From IMG/VR virus record IMGVR_UViG_3300020477_000045, positions 1-48,468 of that record: a stretch of DNA of 48,468 nucleotides; one strand, given 5' to 3'. Origin of the DNA: a virus. Below the pieces are notes generated by a model. That model worked only from the letters and a program-made list of their open reading frames with translations. It had not been told where the DNA came from and ran no database searches. Below are positions 1 through 8,195 of the stretch, piece after piece (the first letter of the stretch is position 1; each line of letters opens with the position of its first letter). Position numbers and translations under genes: made by a program.

Positions 1-1439
1 GAGCTTCCACTATTCAAATGTATTCCATAAGCAGATGTTTCTGCTGTAATAGTGACCTTTTTACTTGCAACAATTTCCCCTGCAAATGTAGCGTTGCTAT
101 TAGCACCATCAAATAATAATACCGATGTATCAATAGTATTATCTTCCCCATTAGACCTTCTTAAATCAAAATTTCCCCACGCTGTGTCATCTACTCTCCA
201 TCTCCAAGCTCTAGATGCGGAATAACTTCCATTCCGAGAAAATAAAACATGATCAGTATCAATAGTTATTTTATCTCTTATTATATTCCCTGCAAATGTA
301 GCGTTTCGGGATGAATCAAATTTTAATACTGAGTTTTGAGTACCTGCTGATGCATTTCCTGCTCTATGACGAAGCTCTAAGTAGTTACCACTTGTAGACG
401 TAACACCTTTCCATATCCACGATGCTCTTGAAGAAGAGCCAACTGATTCTGTCCCACCTTTGTTTGCATAATTCCAAGCTAAATAATATTGGTCAGGATT
501 GTAATTAGTTGATGCATATATACCATCACCTGTCGTTAATTTATTTTTTTGCGACTGTGTGCCAGTACCTAAATTAATTTCACTTCCTGCAAATGTAGCT
601 GAAGATGAAGTTAATTTTAATCTTTCTACATCGCCTGTTCTAAATTGTAACGACTCAATAGCATTTAATCTTAAAAATCCATCACTTGCAGATGTGTTAT
701 ATGCAGATACATATGCCTGTATAGCATTGGAATTATCAGTATCTCTATATTGTATGGTTCTCCAGTTACTTCTTGCTTGGTCTATATATAAATCACCCTG
801 TGAGTGTATATCCCCTGCAAATGTTGCTGAGCCATCAGCTGAAAATGTTTGCTTTAAAACACCTGCTGGATAAAACTTAATATCGTGACTACCTGCTGAC
901 GATATATATAAATGCTGAGAACCGCTTCCATACAAGCCATCATAAGCTATCTGAGTCCACTTGGTAGCAGTTGAAGCATTTTTTACTTTAAAACCACCTC
1001 CGCTACTAGATGTGGAAACTTCGCCTACAAAAGTTGCTGTACCTCCAAATACAGCATTACCTGATTCTTCTAATGTTAAAGCAAGGTTTCGAATATCTCC
1101 TGAATTTGTATAAAATTTAAAAGAGCCGTGAGCTTTACCATTTGTAGCGTGTAACGGAACTTCCATTTGCGCACCAGTGTTAGTTGCGCTATGACTAGAA
1201 TGAGCAGAGCCAAACGAAAGGTTGTGAGTATACCACCCACTAAGATGTAAACCTTTTAATATTTTTACTACATCATCAGTATCTTCAGGTTCTAAAACAT
1301 TATTAGTTCTAGACCATACGATCCCAGTAGTAGCATTGTCTACATATGCTTTTGTAGCCGCATGACTATTAGCGGTAGGGTTCGATACAGTTATTGTATC
1401 GCCTGAATTAAACTGTACTAGCTTTTTCCAAGTTGCCAT
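1..1439 (-). CDS. Tail fibre/appendage protein (runs off the left edge)
   Basis: Open from an ATG at 1439 to the edge of the window with no stop. The product starts MATWKKLVQFNSGDTITV, sharing MATWKK with the fibre at 1786-2844. It is rich in Ser, Thr, Asn and Gly and carries five spaced copies of an ATFAG motif, a pattern common in trimeric beta-structured phage fibres. The probable role is host-surface recognition at the distal tail. The start overlaps the preceding small gene (1408-1575), so translation may be coupled. If the molecule is circular, the frame continues from base 48468 and stops at TAG 48456-48458, giving 483 residues. The fibre assignment rests on composition and repeats, not on a receptor-binding domain. 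Confidence 0.8.
   Translation of the reverse strand, partial: MATWKKLVQFNSGDTITVSNPTANSHAATKAYVDNATTGIVWSRTNNVLEPEDTDDVVKILKGLHLSGWYTHNLSFGSAHSSHSATNTGAQMEVPLHATNGKAHGSFKFYTNSGDIRNLALTLEESGNAVFGGTATFVGEVSTSSSGGGFKVKNASTATKWTQIAYDGLYGSGSQHLYISSAGSHDIKFYPAGVLKQTFSADGSATFAGDIHSQGDLYIDQARSNWRTIQYRDTDNSNAIQAYVSAYNTSASDGFLRLNAIESLQFRTGDVERLKLTSSSATFAGSEINLGTGTQSQKNKLTTGDGIYASTNYNPDQYYLAWNYANKGGTESVGSSSRASWIWKGVTSTSGNYLELRHRAGNASAGTQNSVLKFDSSRNATFAGNIIRDKITIDTDHVLFSRNGSYSASRAWRWRVDDTAWGNFDLRRSNGEDNTIDTSVLLFDGANSNATFAGEIVASKKVTITAETSAYGIHLNSGS
79..1037 (-). repeat. Five dispersed repeats encoding ATFAG motifs in the fibre
   Basis: The plus-strand 14-mer CCTGCAAATGTAGC, or a close variant, occurs at 79-92, 289-302, 586-599, 814-827 (one change) and 1024-1037 (degenerate). 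The intervals are 210, 297, 228 and 210 bases, all multiples of three. Each copy encodes an (N/S/T)ATF(A/V)G turn of the fibre, so the repeat is a coding repeat reflecting modular fibre structure. Confidence 0.75.
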
Positions 1440-1575
1440 CTTTTTCTACTTGCTTTTTAAATTGCTTTTTAACCTTCTCTAAGAGCTTACCAACCATTAA
1501 GGCATCTTTACCTGTAATATGACTAGCTTCTACCGCTTGTATGAGAATCATTAATTCATCCGCTGTTAATCTCAA
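1408..1575 (-). CDS. Small conserved-looking protein between fibre genes, TTG start
   Basis: A 55-residue frame: (M)RLTADELMILIQAVEAS, then ITGKDALMVGKLLEKVKKQFKKQ and a short tail. The TTG at 1575 is preferred over the internal ATG at 1551 because a GGAG lies 7 bases upstream of it and the residues between (LTADEL) fit the helical pattern. The product is two short amphipathic helices ending in a lysine-rich tail. It overlaps the 3' end of 1556-1786 and the first 32 bases of the fibre at 1-1439, as expected in this compact operon. Function unknown; probably a small tail or fibre accessory protein. Confidence 0.6.
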   Translation of the reverse strand: MRLTADELMILIQAVEASHITGKDALMVGKLLEKVKKQFKKQVEKDGNLEKASTV

Positions 1576-1786
1576 CGCCTTGCTCCATTAGTCTTTGATG
1601 AATGTCTTTTATTTTCTTTAAAACATCCGAAGCTTGCTCAACCTCTCTACCATCAATCGAAGCATCCATTAGTTTTCTTAACAAGTATTCAGTATCTGTT
1701 ATAGTAAGCTTAACGCCTTCTGGCTTAACCTCTTCTATTTCAGCTACCTCTACATCGTCTTTTACATATCTACTTTTTATTCCCAT
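1556..1786 (-). CDS. Small tail-region protein, unknown function
   Basis: 76 residues, acidic and helical, starting MGIKSRYVKDDVEVAEIEE and containing a predicted helical pair after residue 30. The ATG overlaps the stop of the fibre gene 1786-2844 (TAATG), with AAGGA 8 bases upstream. It sits between two fibres with the same N-terminus. No family recognised. Confidence 0.75.
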   Translation of the reverse strand: MGIKSRYVKDDVEVAEIEEVKPEGVKLTITDTEYLLRKLMDASIDGREVEQASDVLKKIKDIHQRLMEQGVEINSG

Positions 1787-2844
1787 TAAGCAGTCCTTAA
1801 ATATAGATCGTCACCGTTTGTATCATAATGAAATGTGCCAACCCCTGCGCTATCTCCCGATCCAGCAGAAGTGCTTTGCGTCATTACCGCTATTGGGTAG
1901 GTAGCCGCTTCGCCTTCAGGTTTTAAACCCCATCCAGTAAGAGTTGCGCCATTAGTCCATAACAAGGTTGGTTCTTGAGTGCTATTAGTTGTATTAACAT
2001 TTATACCAGACCCTGAAGCGCTAGCCGCATCTGTCGCTCCGTTGGCGAGTTCGATCACTTTATCTTCTACACTTATATTAGATGTATTAATTGTTGTGGT
2101 CGTACCATTTACAATTAAATTTCCAGTTACTGTTAATTGATCCGCTACCGTTACATCATTACCGCTTAAACTTATAGCTATATCGCCAGTAGATGATTTA
2201 ATGTCATTTCCACCAACCTTTAAATCTCCACCAATGTCTACTCCTGAGTTGCTCACAAGAGTAATATTAGCATTACCCGAAGCATTTTTTATAATTCCAC
2301 CAACGATTGTTACAAATTTATTTACAGTAGCCGACCCCTCTTTATCAACTTTAAAGATCATATCTGTATTGTTGTTGTTACTTGAATTAGGTGTACCAAC
2401 AACCCATTCCCACAAACTAGCCGTATTGTCATCTGAGTCCTGTCTCATTTGCATTTGAAGAGTATCTTCAACTGCCGCACTTCCATTCCAGTGACTTCTT
2501 TTGAATCTTAACCTACCAGAGTCTACTGACAAATCACTGCTAGTTGCATCACTAGCTTTTGTTGTTCCAAAATCCTGAGAAAACAACTTCTCTCCCGATA
2601 TTGTTTGGTTCACGTTTCTTGTTTCAACTATATCGCTAGTATACTCTATCTCTGTAGCCCCTGAGTTCATTCTTAACACTTGATATTCAGTCCCCTTATT
2701 GAGAGATGATGTTTCTCCACCATTAGTTTGAAATAATACTTCAGGGCCTTGGTTTGCGCTAAATGATAACTTATCAGCTTTTAGTGCGGTTTGAGCGATA
2801 TGACCAGCGCTGTCTTCAACTACTACTTTTTTCCATGTAGCCAT
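1786..2844 (-). CDS. Tail fibre/structural protein
   Basis: 352 residues starting MATWKKVVVEDSAGHIAQ. The middle contains LTVTGNLIVNGTTTTINT followed by SVEDKVIELANG, a signature seen in many phage fibre and tail appendage proteins. The region just before it has beta-repeat sequence (GGDLKVGGNDI). The C-terminus has a Gly/Asp turn-rich end (HYDTNGDDLYLRTA). It probably forms a trimeric beta-helical appendage. AGGAG lies 7 bases before the ATG. The shared MATWKK N-terminus with the gene at 1-1439 suggests that both dock on the same tail component. Confidence 0.85.
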   Translation of the reverse strand: MATWKKVVVEDSAGHIAQTALKADKLSFSANQGPEVLFQTNGGETSSLNKGTEYQVLRMNSGATEIEYTSDIVETRNVNQTISGEKLFSQDFGTTKASDATSSDLSVDSGRLRFKRSHWNGSAAVEDTLQMQMRQDSDDNTASLWEWVVGTPNSSNNNNTDMIFKVDKEGSATVNKFVTIVGGIIKNASGNANITLVSNSGVDIGGDLKVGGNDIKSSTGDIAISLSGNDVTVADQLTVTGNLIVNGTTTTINTSNISVEDKVIELANGATDAASASGSGINVNTTNSTQEPTLLWTNGATLTGWGLKPEGEAATYPIAVMTQSTSAGSGDSAGVGTFHYDTNGDDLYLRTA

Positions 2845-2859
2845 ATTTATCTCCTATTG

Positions 2860-3402
2860 TTATTCTGTTCCATGATACAAATCTGTACCATCACTATACA
2901 ATCCATTAGCAACCGCATTTGGAGCTGATGATTGATCTTTTAATAATACAACACCATCATGCCTTATAGCAAATGAAGATGTATTAGAATTATTTCTAAA
3001 TTCTGCCAAATTTCCACTACTTACCGTAGCTGAAGATGTAAATCTAAAGTAATCATCTGACAAATTATTAGCCGCACCACTAATAAGACTCCAAGCTGAC
3101 CCATCATAATATTTCAACCTATTTGATGATGTATCAGACCATAAGTCTCCAGATGTAACTCCTACATTTGGAGTTGAATTACCTTGAAAATGTCTATAAC
3201 TTAATTCTTCTAGAGCTGATTGGACTGTAGTTTGAGCTAAAGTTGATACTTGAGCAAACGATAACTGTGAAGCTGTTTCAGCTCCTGCAACGCCACTTGT
3301 ACCTCTTGTTACAGCTTGAGTATAATTCTTAGACTCCGTTGATATTCTAGTATCATCTTTAGATTCTGTGGATACTCTATTCTTTTGTATTACAGTAGCC
3401 AT
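2860..3402 (-). CDS. Tail appendage protein with N-terminal tandem repeat
   Basis: 180 residues. The N-terminus contains a visible tandem repeat, RVSTESKDDT then RISTESKNYT. The middle has SGDLWSDTSSNRLKYYDGSAW, a pattern typical of phage fibre adaptor sequences. The C-terminus ends SDGTDLYHGTE, like the end of the neighbouring fibre. Likely a short fibre or fibre adaptor. The start overlaps the stop of the preceding gene by one base, and GAGGA stands before it. Confidence 0.75.
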   Translation of the reverse strand: MATVIQKNRVSTESKDDTRISTESKNYTQAVTRGTSGVAGAETASQLSFAQVSTLAQTTVQSALEELSYRHFQGNSTPNVGVTSGDLWSDTSSNRLKYYDGSAWSLISGAANNLSDDYFRFTSSATVSSGNLAEFRNNSNTSSFAIRHDGVVLLKDQSSAPNAVANGLYSDGTDLYHGTE

Positions 3403-3755
3403 TAAAAGTCCTCATCTTTAGTAATTTGTGGAAAAACCTTTGCTTCACCTTGCAATAATCTTCGATGCTCACTTGTTGATGAGTCTTTAGACATTATATC
3501 CCAATAGCCATCGAAGTCATCGGCTAAAGCCTGGGTTTGATCTTTAGTTAATTTTAATTTCATTGTCTTAGCAGATGCATCGATACTACTTATCGCAAAC
3601 TCTACTCTAGTAGTAGCTGCTTTATAGTCAGATGCTAAAAATGCTTTAAATGTTTTATTAGTAAAGCTATAATCTGTATCAGCACTTAAATCTACAGTCA
3701 TCTCAAAGTCTTCACCTTGAAAAATTTCTATATTAGAATATTCAGGGTAAGCCAT
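3402..3755 (-). CDS. Ig-like/beta-sandwich fibre adaptor, probable
   Basis: 117 residues beginning MAYPEYSNIEIFQGEDFEM, then alternating beta strands, and ending HRRLLQGEAKVFPQIT. The sequence (N-terminal QGEDFEMTVDL, a residue-accounting FKAFLASDY strand, and a closing LLQGEAKVFP strand) resembles the small beta-sandwich proteins that precede fibre genes in many phages. The role is inferred to be a connector between the tail and fibres. TAATG-type overlap with 3755-4063. Confidence 0.6.
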   Translation of the reverse strand: MAYPEYSNIEIFQGEDFEMTVDLSADTDYSFTNKTFKAFLASDYKAATTRVEFAISSIDASAKTMKLKLTKDQTQALADDFDGYWDIMSKDSSTSEHRRLLQGEAKVFPQITKDEDF

Positions 3756-4063
3756 TATCCAAAGTCACTAGAGCTAAGTTGGTTAATAGCTTCTTGAGCT
3801 GTGTATTTATGTAAATTAGAATTACCACTAATCATTTCATTTAAAAGTTCTGTAACCGTCATGTCATTTAAAGCTGTTTTACCTTCAATTAAAGCCAATG
3901 CTTCTTGTGGCGTGTATACATTATACCCAGTATAGGTTACATTATTATGAGGACTATTATCAACAAGCCATTTATTTAAAGCCTCTTGAAATGTATACTT
4001 ATTTAATGGATCACCATTTATTTGATTCATCTTTTCTTGTAATGTTAATTTATTAATAGACAT
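3755..4063 (-). CDS. QEA-repeat protein in connector region, unknown function
   Basis: 102 residues consisting almost entirely of five short repeats: LTLQEKMNQI (6-15), YTFQEALNKW (23-32), YTPQEALALI (50-59), MTVTELLNEM (68-77) and YTAQEAINQL (87-96). Spacing is 17-27 residues. Each repeat looks like an amphipathic helix capped by a T-x-Q-E N-cap, so the protein is probably a small helical-repeat scaffold. It lies between connector and fibre genes. GAGG precedes the ATG. No named family recognised. Confidence 0.75.
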   Translation of the reverse strand: MSINKLTLQEKMNQINGDPLNKYTFQEALNKWLVDNSPHNNVTYTGYNVYTPQEALALIEGKTALNDMTVTELLNEMISGNSNLHKYTAQEAINQLSSSDFG

Positions 4064-4064
4064 A

Positions 4065-4538
4065 TTACCTCACAGCATAAGGTGAACTTGCAAAAGTAAA
4101 TCTAATTTTACGTTTATTACTATCGTTATCACCTATCTTTTTAAAATATTGTTTCATATAATATTCTTTTAATTCTAATTGTCCTGCTTTTTCAAAAATC
4201 ATAGCTCTTAAATAGTCTACAATAGCTAATGATAACATTTTATTAACATTAACGTGAGATGATTCAGACGGAGATGTTTCCGTTGTTAACGTTGGATTAG
4301 TTCCATTATCCTGTAATTCATTAGGATCATTATTTACAAATACATTCTTATCTTGATATGTATATTCAATTCTCAATCCATTTGTAATAGTCTCATCTGG
4401 ATATATAAGCTCCTCAGGTGACATATTAAATCTACCTTTTTGGTCTGGGAAGCTTGTGTCGTTAAATCTAACTCTATATAATTGTAGTTTTCTACCGTTA
4501 AATCTATATGCGTATGTTTGGTCTGTTCTCTTACTCAT
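4065..4538 (-). CDS. Head-tail connector/tail completion protein, probable
   Basis: 157 residues starting MSKRTDQTYAYRFNGRKLQLY, with a C-terminal helix (HVNVNKMLSLAIVDYLRAMIFEKAG) and a final ELKEYYMKQYFKKIGDND segment. The helix plus the position after two adaptor-like genes suggest a ring protein of the neck. The assignment is by position only. It overlaps the preceding gene by one base (TAATG). Confidence 0.6.
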   Translation of the reverse strand: MSKRTDQTYAYRFNGRKLQLYRVRFNDTSFPDQKGRFNMSPEELIYPDETITNGLRIEYTYQDKNVFVNNDPNELQDNGTNPTLTTETSPSESSHVNVNKMLSLAIVDYLRAMIFEKAGQLELKEYYMKQYFKKIGDNDSNKRKIRFTFASSPYAVR

Positions 4539-4819
4539 TAGCCTGGATTCGTATCTTCGGATACAGTAGTTGGGTAAGCCAATCTACGTATTCTTTTATA
4601 TTTATTATCATCTTCAGTATCTAATACAGAAATATTATCTATAGCAACTACATCAGCTGGTAAATCATATTCACGTTGATTTTTTGTTATAGTTTGTTTC
4701 TGCACTTTTAAATTTTCCTTAGTATTTGACTGCATCAAATTTACAGCATCTTTTATCCAAGCCAAAGCAAGTTTTGTATCTCTTGTACCTGCTCTTTCCA
4801 TCATTTCTAAAACTGTCAT
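4538..4819 (-). CDS. Small head-tail connector protein, probable
   Basis: 93 residues: an N-terminal helical pair (MTVLEMMERAGTRDTKLALAWIKDAV), then a beta segment (QTITKNQREYDLPADVVAI). The latter is a pattern seen in phage adaptors, where a strand reading 'REYDLPAD' follows a helical bundle. It overlaps the preceding connector gene by one base. Role in the head-tail joint inferred from order: capsid, 248-aa gene, this gene. Confidence 0.6.
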   Translation of the reverse strand: MTVLEMMERAGTRDTKLALAWIKDAVNLMQSNTKENLKVQKQTITKNQREYDLPADVVAIDNISVLDTEDDNKYKRIRRLAYPTTVSEDTNPG

Positions 4820-5565
4820 TATGTAGACCTACCTTCTTCCGCTCTTTGTGTTGCTTGCTTTTGAGGGTCAGCTGCTAAACCCCCTGTTATTGCTTGAAAC
4901 TCTTGTATACATCTTTGATAAAAATCTTGAGATTGACCTTGATATATCTGAGCTAGTTCAAAGTCTTCATCAACAGCTGATAAATCAGATTTTCTTTTAG
5001 CGTCTAATGACGCTGCGTATGTAATAGCTACATGCTCAAATTCTACTAAATTCCAAGTTTGAGTATTTGCAGTTACCGTTGGAGGAGCTGCATAAATTAT
5101 AATTCCTTTATCACCTTCATTAGATGCTACAGTAGTAGAGACTCCTTCTATATTTGTATAAGTTTTACCAGAATTAGAAGGATTGTAGTCAGGGTCTGGT
5201 TTTATATAAATTTTATCTGCTAATCTATAATAAGCTGGAAACATTTTAGTAGCTCTAGTAATACTACTTGTTTCATCGTAAGTATAAGCCATATCATCTG
5301 GGGATTCAGAAGCCATTCTTTTTTTACCACCATCAAATCTATATACAGCTATTATCTTATCATAAGCAGTCCCAGAACCTCCACCTATTTTAGAAACACC
5401 AGCACTTGTCCAACCTGTTATTTCTTCTTCTGAAGCAATACTCCAAAGATATTTTTCAGGTAAACTACCAATAAGGAATTTAGCAGCAGCATTTAAATAC
5501 TCTACTATATTCCTAGACTTGCTATCGTATCCAGTTAAATTATTTACTTTTTCCCATAATTTCAT
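4819..5565 (-). CDS. Head-tail adaptor, probable
   Basis: 248 residues. The N-terminus MKLWEKVNNLTGYDSKSRNIVEYLNAAAKFLIGSLPEKYLW is helical with the 'SLPEKYLW' turn common to adaptor proteins that sit below the portal. The C-terminal half has a long helical hairpin (VEFEHVAITYAASLDAKRKSDL to FELAQIYQGQSQDFYQRCI). It is the first gene after the capsid gene, separated from it by a structured 115-base spacer, and GAGAG precedes the ATG. Function inferred from order and helical-bundle pattern. Confidence 0.65.
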   Translation of the reverse strand: MKLWEKVNNLTGYDSKSRNIVEYLNAAAKFLIGSLPEKYLWSIASEEEITGWTSAGVSKIGGGSGTAYDKIIAVYRFDGGKKRMASESPDDMAYTYDETSSITRATKMFPAYYRLADKIYIKPDPDYNPSNSGKTYTNIEGVSTTVASNEGDKGIIIYAAPPTVTANTQTWNLVEFEHVAITYAASLDAKRKSDLSAVDEDFELAQIYQGQSQDFYQRCIQEFQAITGGLAADPQKQATQRAEEGRST

Positions 5566-5585
5566 AAAATATTTCTCTCTTTAAC

Positions 5586-5644
5586 GGATGACAGTCCACC
5601 TCGGAAAAAAGGAGGTGAAACCGAAGCGGACTTTATAGTCATCC
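5586..5644 (-). other. Structured intergenic element downstream of the capsid gene
   Basis: Plus-strand arms GGATGAC (5586-5592) and GTCATCC (5638-5644) pair perfectly. Inside, AGTCC (5593-5597) pairs with GGACT (5628-5632), and ACCTC (5598-5602) with GAGGT (5612-5616). CGG (5602-5604) could also pair with CCG (5621-5623) across that helix. No U-run follows on the transcribed strand, so it is not a simple terminator. It could be an RNA processing site or an mRNA stabiliser. Confidence 0.6.
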
Positions 5645-5680
5645 AATCCTTATATTGAGATATTACCCTCAAATTTCAGA

Positions 5681-7216
5681 TTATTTCCATACTGCATGGG
5701 CTTCAGGCATTTGCCATTCCATGCCAGCTTCTGTTTGAATCAGATCGATTCTCTTATCAATACCAGAGTTCTCTAGTGATTGTACTCCAACGTAAATCGC
5801 AGTATCACGATTCAAGCCGTTTCCAACTAAAGGTCTGTATGCACAATATCTCATGTTGATTCCCAACATTTTGATAGGTGTACCATCTAAGTGAACGTTC
5901 CTCGCTACCTTCATACTTCCGTAAGGTGTTACTATTTCAGTAAAAGCAACGCCAAATACGTTTTTAGAAGAGCCAACGCTAAAGTTTGATCTGCCATTTG
6001 ATGCGTCTGCAACATTAGCTGACCAATATCCACCTAATTTATGTAACCAATTATAAACATCAGTTGACACAAAAAATACAGTAGCATTAGAATTGTTATA
6101 ACGAGGGTCTAAGAACTGAGACATATCATCAAGAAATTCATCCTGTGACTTAGTTCCGCTTCCACCCATTTGTGAACCGTCAAATATGTTACCATAACTG
6201 GTAATATAATCAACAGCACCTTGAGTATGCTGAACTTTTGTCCCGCCAGTACCTAGAGTATATTGACTGCCGAAGAGCAAGGATGTTTCAATATCCCACT
6301 TATGCTCAATCAACTTTTCTCTCCACAATCTTGCCCATTCTGAAGCATCATACTTTAGAACAGTAGCACGAGTAGTGTTGTCCATTGCTAAAGATGTTTT
6401 CCAAATCTGGGTTAAACCGTTTGCAGTTGAGAAAGGCTGGTCTTGCCAAGTTTGAGGGTATCCACTTCCTTGAGCGTGAGCTGAACCAACAACGTAACTA
6501 CGTTTTGGCTCTAACTCAGTTGCAACCTTCATGCCTGAGATGTCCTTACCATCTAATGCGTCATTAGCAGCATAATATGATGCTAACTCAATCGCAGCGG
6601 ATGTACCTTTTACTATTTTTAGCTTAAGGTTTACACCTTTACCACTATCAATAGATGTTGGCGCTTCATCAATTTTGCCAACAAGGTAATCTTTAACAGC
6701 ACTAATTTTTCCACCAGAAAAAGTAGCGTCTGATGCTCCGTAAGGAATCTTAACCAATTGTCCTTCCATAAAGAAGCCAGGCTTTTTATTGGCATTATCA
6801 CCAACTGCGTGAGCAGATGATTGACCAATTCTGTTGCCAATATTACCAGCGCTTGAGTAATCGCAACTCATAGCTACGTAATAAATATCACCAGCGTCCA
6901 CTTTTCCAGCGGAAACTGTAGCGTCACCACCAGCTATAGATGTTTGAGCGGCATCTCCGTGATTAACAACGTAAGCATAACGTTTATGATAGGAAGGTCT
7001 TCGTTCAGTGAATTTAAACTCTGGGTCATCCGTGGCTTTCTTAGAAACTTTAGATAATAATCGGAAAAAAGGGTCTTGAGCTATCGCTAACTCAGATACT
7101 CTTGAACCGAAGTTATATTTCCGTCTAAGATCACCAGTGCTTAGCGAGGAACCGCCTCGGGGATGATCAATTTCAGATAGACCAGAAACTGAACCAATTT
7201 GTAATAAATCGCTCAT
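5681..7216 (-). CDS. Major capsid protein
   Basis: 511 residues. The N-terminal arm contains LRRKYNFGSRVSELAIAQ followed by DPFFRLLSKVSKK, a conserved-looking segment of large phage capsid proteins. The remainder is mixed alpha/beta. Near residue 325 it has a TGGTKVQHTQGAVDYI segment. The C-terminus ends in a strand-rich domain (KRIDLIQTEAGMEW). It follows the scaffold gene in the canonical portal-scaffold-capsid order and has a strong AAGGAG ribosome site, as expected for the most abundant virion protein. The HK97 fold is inferred from gene order, size and these segments, not from a search. Confidence 0.85.
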   Translation of the reverse strand: MSDLLQIGSVSGLSEIDHPRGGSSLSTGDLRRKYNFGSRVSELAIAQDPFFRLLSKVSKKATDDPEFKFTERRPSYHKRYAYVVNHGDAAQTSIAGGDATVSAGKVDAGDIYYVAMSCDYSSAGNIGNRIGQSSAHAVGDNANKKPGFFMEGQLVKIPYGASDATFSGGKISAVKDYLVGKIDEAPTSIDSGKGVNLKLKIVKGTSAAIELASYYAANDALDGKDISGMKVATELEPKRSYVVGSAHAQGSGYPQTWQDQPFSTANGLTQIWKTSLAMDNTTRATVLKYDASEWARLWREKLIEHKWDIETSLLFGSQYTLGTGGTKVQHTQGAVDYITSYGNIFDGSQMGGSGTKSQDEFLDDMSQFLDPRYNNSNATVFFVSTDVYNWLHKLGGYWSANVADASNGRSNFSVGSSKNVFGVAFTEIVTPYGSMKVARNVHLDGTPIKMLGINMRYCAYRPLVGNGLNRDTAIYVGVQSLENSGIDKRIDLIQTEAGMEWQMPEAHAVWK

Positions 7217-7256
7217 TTTCTATCTCCTTCGAGTTATTAATTAAAAAGCGTTTAGT

Positions 7257-8165
7257 CTATAAACCGAACGCTTTGTCCAACGTATCGTCAAACCCTAATA
7301 TCTCGTTAAAAACAGCATCCTCTTGTGAAACTTCTTTGTGAGGATGACTACCTGCCGTAGCTAAAGATTTTGGTCTCTCTCTAGTCTTTTTCATCTGTTG
7401 AGAAACCTGCTCATTAGCATTCTTTGCTATGTTTTGTTCTCTAGACCCACGATTTTTCAGATAATAAATATCCTCCAACTCAAGAGTCTTGTTCTTAGCG
7501 AACTGAACAAATTCGGTCCATTCATCATCGTTCATTTTAAACTTTTGCTTAAATTCAGATTCTCTAGTGAGTTTCTGATTTTCACTTTTCTGAACTGCCA
7601 AAGCATTATTTAAACGCTTTTGAACAACTCCGTCAATAGTAGCAGACAAAAGTTTTCCAGAACCAGATGAAGGATCGCTTACCGCATCGTCAGGGTCAAA
7701 CACAAAATCTTCTCCCAATTGTAACTGTTCTTTCATATTTACAGGGGCTTGACCTCCACCCTCAAAATAATTCCGCACATGCTGAATTAAATTAGGGTCT
7801 TCTCTCATAGCATCGAGGATAGGCATATAAGGTTCAAGTTCGTTAAGCTTACCGTTTAAACGTTTGGCTTCTCTACTTGAATCACTATACCTCTTTTGCA
7901 GATTCTCAACATCCGCTTCACCTTCAACAGGGCTCTCTTGAGTTACCGCTTCAGCTTTTACAGGCTGAGCTTCTACCTCTTGAGGGGTTATCTGTTCTTG
8001 TGAAGGCTGGTCGTCTAATATACCACTATTAACTTCGTTATCAAGAGCCTCGAAAAAATCACCTGAATCGAAGTTCGTACTTTCGGGGGATTCACCTGCT
8101 AAAGCTTCAAACTGAGCTGCTTCCTTAGCGTTTAAATCGTTACCTACTTGTGCATTTTCACTCAT
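7257..8165 (-). CDS. Capsid scaffolding protein
   Basis: 302 residues, strongly acidic and Glu/Gln-rich, predicted mostly helical and disordered. It has no cysteine-rich or catalytic motif. The N-terminal 80 residues are Asp/Glu-rich; a coiled coil covers roughly residues 80-110 (VENLQKRYSDSSREAKRLNGK), and another the centre (VQKRLNNALAVQKSENQKL). Position between portal and capsid genes plus composition identify it as the internal scaffold that directs procapsid assembly and then leaves. AGAGG precedes the ATG. Confidence 0.8.
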   Translation of the reverse strand: MSENAQVGNDLNAKEAAQFEALAGESPESTNFDSGDFFEALDNEVNSGILDDQPSQEQITPQEVEAQPVKAEAVTQESPVEGEADVENLQKRYSDSSREAKRLNGKLNELEPYMPILDAMREDPNLIQHVRNYFEGGGQAPVNMKEQLQLGEDFVFDPDDAVSDPSSGSGKLLSATIDGVVQKRLNNALAVQKSENQKLTRESEFKQKFKMNDDEWTEFVQFAKNKTLELEDIYYLKNRGSREQNIAKNANEQVSQQMKKTRERPKSLATAGSHPHKEVSQEDAVFNEILGFDDTLDKAFGL

Positions 8166-8195
8166 ATTTTACCTCTTTTATGTATTTCCTTTAAC

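Noticed and set aside
559-873. Plus-strand open frame of 104 codons
   Set aside because: Antisense shadow of the Ser/Thr-rich fibre; no start signal.
5586-5644. Rho-independent terminator after the capsid gene
   Set aside because: No U-run follows the stem on the transcribed strand.
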